Position numbers and translations under genes: made by a program
Assembly (NCBI GenBank): GCA_003696705.1
Contig: RFGD01000023.1
Coordinates: 1 to 10,962 of the forward strand
Length of the DNA: 10,962 nt
Source of the DNA: Alphaproteobacteria bacterium
GTDB taxonomy: Bacteria > Pseudomonadota > Alphaproteobacteria > Rhodobacterales > Rhodobacteraceae
Direction of reading: 5' to 3'
Notes under the pieces: model-generated
Seen by the model: the letters and a program-made list of their open reading frames with translations, nothing else
The model's database searches: none
What the model was told of the DNA's origin: nothing
Shown: positions 6,994-10,962 of the stretch, one piece after another
Position numbering within the stretch: position 1 is the first letter of the stretch
How the letters are laid out: every line of letters starts with the position of its first letter

Positions 6994-6995
6994 AC
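6981..6995 (+). promoter_or_regulatory. LexA operator (alphaproteobacterial SOS box)
   Basis: GAACAAATATAGAAC is GAAC-N7-GAAC with an AT-only spacer. This is the direct-repeat LexA box known from Rhodobacter and other alphaproteobacteria (GTTC-N7-GTTC on the opposite strand). It ends 15 bases before the dnaE2 start codon, and dnaE2 is a classic SOS gene in this class. Motif, position and target gene agree, so LexA repression with induction by DNA damage is a strong inference. Confidence 0.88.
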
Positions 6996-7010
6996 ATCCG
7001 AGTCGCTGCC

Positions 7011-10004
7011 GTGGCCTTCGCCGAACTTTGCATCACCTCGAACTTCACCTTCCTGACGGGCGGTTCGCACCCCGAGGAATATGCCCGCCAGGCCGCCTTT
7101 CTGGGACTTCCGGCGCTGGCGATCGCGGATGTGAACTCGGTCGCCGGGATCGTGCGGGCGCATGTCGCCCTGCGCGAGGTGGCGCGCGAGGTGCGTCTTC
7201 GCGCCGAGGCCGAGGCCGCCGGGCGCGTCCACGGCCCGCCTGCGCCCGGGGGCGCGTCGGGATCCGGGGACGCGGGGGCGCCGGCAGGGTCGCTGGATAT
7301 CCGCACGGTGCCGCGCCTGTTGCCGGCGGCGCGTCTTGTGCTCGTCGACGATACCTCGCTGACGGTCGTGGCCCGCGACCGGCGCGGATGGGCGCGGCTT
7401 TGCCGGCTTCTGTCCCGTGGCCGTCTGCGGGCCGAGAAGGGGGCATGCCACCTGACGGCGGCCGATCTTCTGTCCGAAGGCGCGCTGGCGGGGCTCGAGC
7501 TTCTTCTGCACCCGCCGGCGCGAAACCAGCGGGGCGCCTTTGCCTGGGTCGGGTTCGCGCGACGGCTTGCCCGCCTCTATGCCCCTCATGTCGCGCTCGT
7601 GATGGCGCCGCGCTATGACGGCGGGGATGCGGGGCGCTTTGCGCGGCTGGCGCGGCTCGCGGCCCGGCTTGGCGTGCCGACCGTGGCGTCGGCCCGGCCG
7701 ATCATGCACGAGGGCGCCCGCCGCCCCCTTGTGGATGTGCTGAGCTGCATCCGCCTTGGCTGCCGGATCGAGGCGTTGGGCCGCGCCGCCCGTGCCAACG
7801 CCGAAGAACGGCTGCGCTCGGAAGCCGAGATGCTGCGCCTTTTCCGCGGGCACGAGGCGGCGGTTCACCGGTCAGGAGACATCGCGGCGCGGTGCCGTTT
7901 CTCGCTGGACGAGTTGCGGCACGAATATCCCTCGGAGATCGCCGGCGACGAGCGCCCGCCCGAACGCCTGGCCAGGCTGGCCCGCGAGGGGTTGGCGCGT
8001 CGCTATCCGGCAGGGGTGCCGGAACGTGTGCAAGAGATGATGGCGCACGAGCTGCGGCTCATCTCCCGACTGGGTTACGAGCCCTATTTCCTGACCGTTC
8101 ACGACGTGGTCGCCTTCGCGCGCAAGCGCGGCATCCTTTGCCAGGGACGTGGGTCGGCGGCCAATTCGGTGGTCTGTTATGCGCTTGGCATCACCGAGGT
8201 CAGCCCCGAGATCGGCTCGATGGTCTTCGAACGCTTCGTTTCGGAAGCCCGCGACGAGCCGCCCGACATCGACGTCGATTTCGAACACGAACGGCGCGAG
8301 GAGGTGATCCAGCACATCTACACGCATTACGGCCGGCACCGGGCCGGTCTTTGCGCAACGGTGATCCACTATCGCGGCAAACGCGCCGTGCGCGAGGTCG
8401 GGAGGGCCATGGGGCTGTCCGAGGACGTGGTCGCCGCCCTGTCGAGCCAGATCTGGGGCTGGGGGTCGGGCACGGGGATGGCCGACGCGCGGCTGCGTGA
8501 ACTCGGCCTGGACCCGGCCGAGCCGCGGCTGGCGCTGACCATGCGCCTCGTGCGCGAGCTTATCGGCTTTCCCCGGCATCTGTCGCAGCATGTCGGCGGT
8601 TTCGTCATCACCGAGGGGCGGCTGGACGAGCTGGTGCCGATCGAGAACGCGGCGATGGAGGACAGGACCGTCATCTGCTGGGACAAGGACGACATCGATG
8701 CGCTCGGGATCCTCAAGGTGGATGTGCTGGCTCTGGGCATGCTGAGCTGCATTCGCAAGGCATTCGACCTCTTGCGTCGGCACAAGGGACAGGACTGGAC
8801 CCTTGCCACGCTGCCGCCCGAAGATCCGGCCGTCTATGACATGCTGTGCCGGGCCGACAGCCTGGGCGTGTTCCAGGTGGAAAGCCGCGCGCAGATGAAC
8901 TTTCTGCCACGCATGCGGCCGCGGTGTTTCTACGACCTTGTCATTCAGGTGGCCATCATCCGCCCGGGCCCCATCCAGGGCGACATGGTTCATCCGTTCA
9001 TCCGCCGGCGCAACGGGGAAGAGGCCGTGACGTTCCCGTCGGACGCGCTTGGCGAGGTGCTGGGCAAGACGCTGGGTGTGCCGCTCTTCCAGGAACAGGC
9101 GATGCAGATTGCCATCATCGGCGCGGGCTTCACCGCCGAAGAGGCCGACCGGCTGCGGCGGTCGCTGGCCACCTTCAAGAAGCACGGCAACGTCTCGGCC
9201 TTCCGTGCGCGTTTCCTGAAGGGCATGATGCGCAACGGTTATGATCGCGATTTCGCCGAGCGGTGCTTCAGTCAGATCGAAGGCTTCGGCTCTTACGGCT
9301 TTCCCGAAAGCCATGCGGCCAGCTTCGCGCTTCTCGTCTACGCCTCGGCGTGGCTCAAGTGCCATCACCCGGCCGTCTTTGCCTGTGCCCTTCTGAATTC
9401 GCAGCCCATGGGCTTCTATGCGCCGGCGCAGATTGTCCGTGATGTCCGCGCTCACGGGGTCGAGGTGCGCCCGGTGGATGTGAATGCCTCGTCCTGGGAC
9501 TGCACGCTCGAACCCGACGCGCGCGGGGGGCTTTCGCTTCGGCTCGGATTCCGGCAGGTGAAGGGCCTGGCCGAGGACGAGGTCGAATGGCTGGTGGCCG
9601 CCCGGGGCAACGGCTACCGCTCGGTCGAGGATGTCTGGCGCCGCGCCGGACTGGGGCCGCGCAGCCTGCACAGGCTGGCCGAGGCCGATGCCTTCGCCGC
9701 GCTCGGGATTTCACGGCGCGAGGCGCAATGGGCCGCGCGGGCGATCGTCTCGAAGGCCCCCTTGCCGCTTTTCGAGGGCGGTCTTGATGGCGAGGGCATC
9801 GTCGAGCCGAACGCCCACCTGCCGGAAATGACATTGGGCGAAGAGGTGGTCGAGGACTATTCGACCCTGCGGCTGAGCCTGCGGGCACATCCCGTTGCCC
9901 TGTTGCGACCGCTCCTGACGCCGGATCCTTCCGCCTCGAGCGGCCCCGAAGCGCAGGGCCAGCCTTCCGGGGTGGCCGTCAGCCGCAGTCGATCCGAAGG
10001 ATGA
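7011..10004 (+). CDS. dnaE2: Error-prone DNA polymerase III alpha subunit DnaE2 (ImuC), C-terminally truncated
   Basis: DnaE2 is the SOS-induced, non-proofreading C-family polymerase that performs damage-induced mutagenesis, usually with ImuA and ImuB. The 997-residue product opens with the PHP domain (AFAELCITSNFTFLTGGSHPE). An Ala/Gly/Pro-rich stretch at about 62-96 looks like an insertion. The palm carries PDIDVDFEHERR with D421 and D423, and the third acidic residue is D571 in LKVDVLALG. Conserved RPGP (651-654), LFQEQ (692-696) and GFPESHAASF (763-772) are intact, so the polymerase core looks catalytically complete. Homology stops at about residue 970 after LRAHPVALLRPLL. The usual following region, an OB-fold with a LVLVRQRPGSA...EDETG-type motif, is absent and replaced by 27 unrelated residues; family members usually have about 1,050-1,150 residues. 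The GTG start has no clear Shine-Dalgarno. The gene stands alone behind a LexA box, with no imuA or imuB in the window. It may be impaired or a decaying gene. Confidence 0.93.
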   Translation: MAFAELCITSNFTFLTGGSHPEEYARQAAFLGLPALAIADVNSVAGIVRAHVALREVAREVRLRAEAEAAGRVHGPPAPGGASGSGDAGAPAGSLDIRTVPRLLPAARLVLVDDTSLTVVARDRRGWARLCRLLSRGRLRAEKGACHLTAADLLSEGALAGLELLLHPPARNQRGAFAWVGFARRLARLYAPHVALVMAPRYDGGDAGRFARLARLAARLGVPTVASARPIMHEGARRPLVDVLSCIRLGCRIEALGRAARANAEERLRSEAEMLRLFRGHEAAVHRSGDIAARCRFSLDELRHEYPSEIAGDERPPERLARLAREGLARRYPAGVPERVQEMMAHELRLISRLGYEPYFLTVHDVVAFARKRGILCQGRGSAANSVVCYALGITEVSPEIGSMVFERFVSEARDEPPDIDVDFEHERREEVIQHIYTHYGRHRAGLCATVIHYRGKRAVREVGRAMGLSEDVVAALSSQIWGWGSGTGMADARLRELGLDPAEPRLALTMRLVRELIGFPRHLSQHVGGFVITEGRLDELVPIENAAMEDRTVICWDKDDIDALGILKVDVLALGMLSCIRKAFDLLRRHKGQDWTLATLPPEDPAVYDMLCRADSLGVFQVESRAQMNFLPRMRPRCFYDLVIQVAIIRPGPIQGDMVHPFIRRRNGEEAVTFPSDALGEVLGKTLGVPLFQEQAMQIAIIGAGFTAEEADRLRRSLATFKKHGNVSAFRARFLKGMMRNGYDRDFAERCFSQIEGFGSYGFPESHAASFALLVYASAWLKCHHPAVFACALLNSQPMGFYAPAQIVRDVRAHGVEVRPVDVNASSWDCTLEPDARGGLSLRLGFRQVKGLAEDEVEWLVAARGNGYRSVEDVWRRAGLGPRSLHRLAEADAFAALGISRREAQWAARAIVSKAPLPLFEGGLDGEGIVEPNAHLPEMTLGEEVVEDYSTLRLSLRAHPVALLRPLLTPDPSASSGPEAQGQPSGVAVSRSRSEG
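9925..9977. repeat. REP-like hairpin cluster forming the aberrant dnaE2 3' end
   Basis: Several small inverted repeats are packed here: CCGC/GCGG (9931-9934 with 9940-9943), GGCCC/GGGCC (9942-9946 with 9956-9960) and GGCCA/TGGCC (9957-9961 with 9973-9977). CCTTCCG also occurs twice in direct orientation (9927-9933 and 9963-9969). Read in the dnaE2 frame, it encodes the low-complexity peptide DPSASSGPEAQGQPSG, which has no counterpart in DnaE2 proteins. Such clusters resemble dispersed intergenic REP palindromes. A genome-wide copy count would decide this, and only one copy lies in the window. Confidence 0.35.
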
Positions 10005-10368
10005 TCCCCTCGGGGTCAAGCCGGACGTTGATGCGGTTCGGAATGTATTCCTGCGTCACGATCGCGCCGAAGGGGATCACCCGGACGGGCTTGTCGGTGG
10101 GAAGGTTCGCCGCCGCCTCGGCCGGCTGTCCGACCAGATCCTGAAAGGCCGACGCGCCGCACACGTCCGGTTCGCGCTCCTGAAGGCCGCGAATTCCCGA
10201 ATCGACAGGGGCGTCGCCGCCCTCGGCGGCCTGGTTCTCTGCCGGCGCCACGGCCCCCGGCGGCGCCAGGGGTGGCGTCAGTGGCGGCGCAGGCTCGATC
10301 GGGGCCGGCGCGCAGCCCGTCAGAAACAGAAGAATTCCCGCGCATATGGCGGCAGATACCCTGAACAT
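9979..10368 (-). CDS. Lipoprotein with peptidase-inhibitor-I78-like domain
   Basis: This is a 129-residue minus-strand gene. Residues 1-19 form a lipoprotein signal peptide (hydrophobic AAICAGILLFLTGC) with C19 as the lipidated cysteine. A Pro/Ala-rich linker covers 20-50. The C-terminal domain has CGASAFQDLVGQP (70-82), VRVIPFGAIVTQEYIPNRIN (95-114) and a final LRIDCG. This arrangement (CGA...GQP, vRvi.pG..vT.dy..dRlnv, terminal CG) is that of the I78 inhibitor family, members of which inhibit serine proteases; C70 and C128 may form a disulfide. The start is supported by GCAGGAGA just upstream on the minus strand. The gene converges on dnaE2, and its last 26 bases overlap the truncated dnaE2 frame. 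It is divergent from the formaldehyde dehydrogenase gene, with 69 bases between start codons. The target protease is unknown. Confidence 0.85.
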   Translation of the reverse strand: MFRVSAAICAGILLFLTGCAPAPIEPAPPLTPPLAPPGAVAPAENQAAEGGDAPVDSGIRGLQEREPDVCGASAFQDLVGQPAEAAANLPTDKPVRVIPFGAIVTQEYIPNRINVRLDPEGIILRIDCG

Positions 10369-10437
10369 GATCTCTCCTGCGTTGCCAGCGTGGCCTCACT
10401 CGGTCACTCTGGCAGAAACTACAGGGAGGAAGACACG

Positions 10438-10962
<525 letters not shown>

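Noticed and set aside
6126..7868. Long minus-strand open frame (580 codons) opposite the methyltransferase and the start of dnaE2
   Set aside because: It crosses the dnaE2 promoter and LexA box, and its composition is typical of a shadow frame. Both plus-strand genes have clear conserved motifs.
10005..10019. GATCCCCTCGGGGTC palindrome near the lipoprotein 3' end as a terminator
   Set aside because: It is inside the lipoprotein coding sequence, would leave almost no loop, and has no T-run on either side.

Overview
This is GC-rich, tightly packed chromosomal DNA from an alphaproteobacterium, most likely of the Rhodobacterales. That placement rests on the rsfS-rlmH-gpmI-envC-ctpA-rppH gene order, on a GAAC-N7-GAAC LexA operator of the alphaproteobacterial type, and on the protein sequences. 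It is an inference from content, not from a database match.

Layout: (1) 1-450, the 3' part of an MscS-type mechanosensitive channel gene, cut by the window edge. (2) 451-547, a short intergenic region with a strong sigma70-type promoter (TTGAGA-N17-TATATT with extended -10) lying between the arms of a perfect 10-bp inverted repeat, followed by a strong Shine-Dalgarno sequence. (3) 548-6014, a six-gene same-strand run: rsfS (ribosome silencing factor), rlmH (23S rRNA m3Psi1915 methyltransferase), gpmI (Mn-dependent phosphoglycerate mutase), an EnvC-like activator of cell-wall amidases, ctpA (S41 carboxyl-terminal processing protease) and rppH (Nudix RNA pyrophosphohydrolase). rsfS/rlmH and gpmI/envC overlap by one base (TGATG), and ctpA follows envC with no gap. 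(4) 6074-6940, a class I SAM-dependent methyltransferase of unknown substrate, ending in a GC hairpin. (5) 6950-10004, a LexA-box-controlled gene for the error-prone polymerase DnaE2 (ImuC). Its normal C-terminal OB-fold region is missing and is replaced by about 27 unrelated residues encoded in a short, hairpin-rich, REP-like stretch. (6) 9979-10368 on the minus strand, a small lipoprotein with a peptidase-inhibitor-I78-like domain, convergent with and overlapping the end of dnaE2. (7) 10438 to the end, the 5' part of a glutathione-dependent formaldehyde (class III alcohol) dehydrogenase gene.

Functionally, the main cluster combines ribosome/RNA housekeeping (rsfS, rlmH, rppH), central carbon metabolism (gpmI) and envelope remodelling (envC, ctpA). 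dnaE2 is a separate SOS unit, and no imuA/imuB partner is visible in the window. I see no phage, IS element, CRISPR array, tRNA or rRNA, and no convincing new multi-gene system. The points most worth a second look are the truncated dnaE2 with its REP-like 3' end, the probable CUG start of rsfS, and the inverted repeat around the operon promoter.
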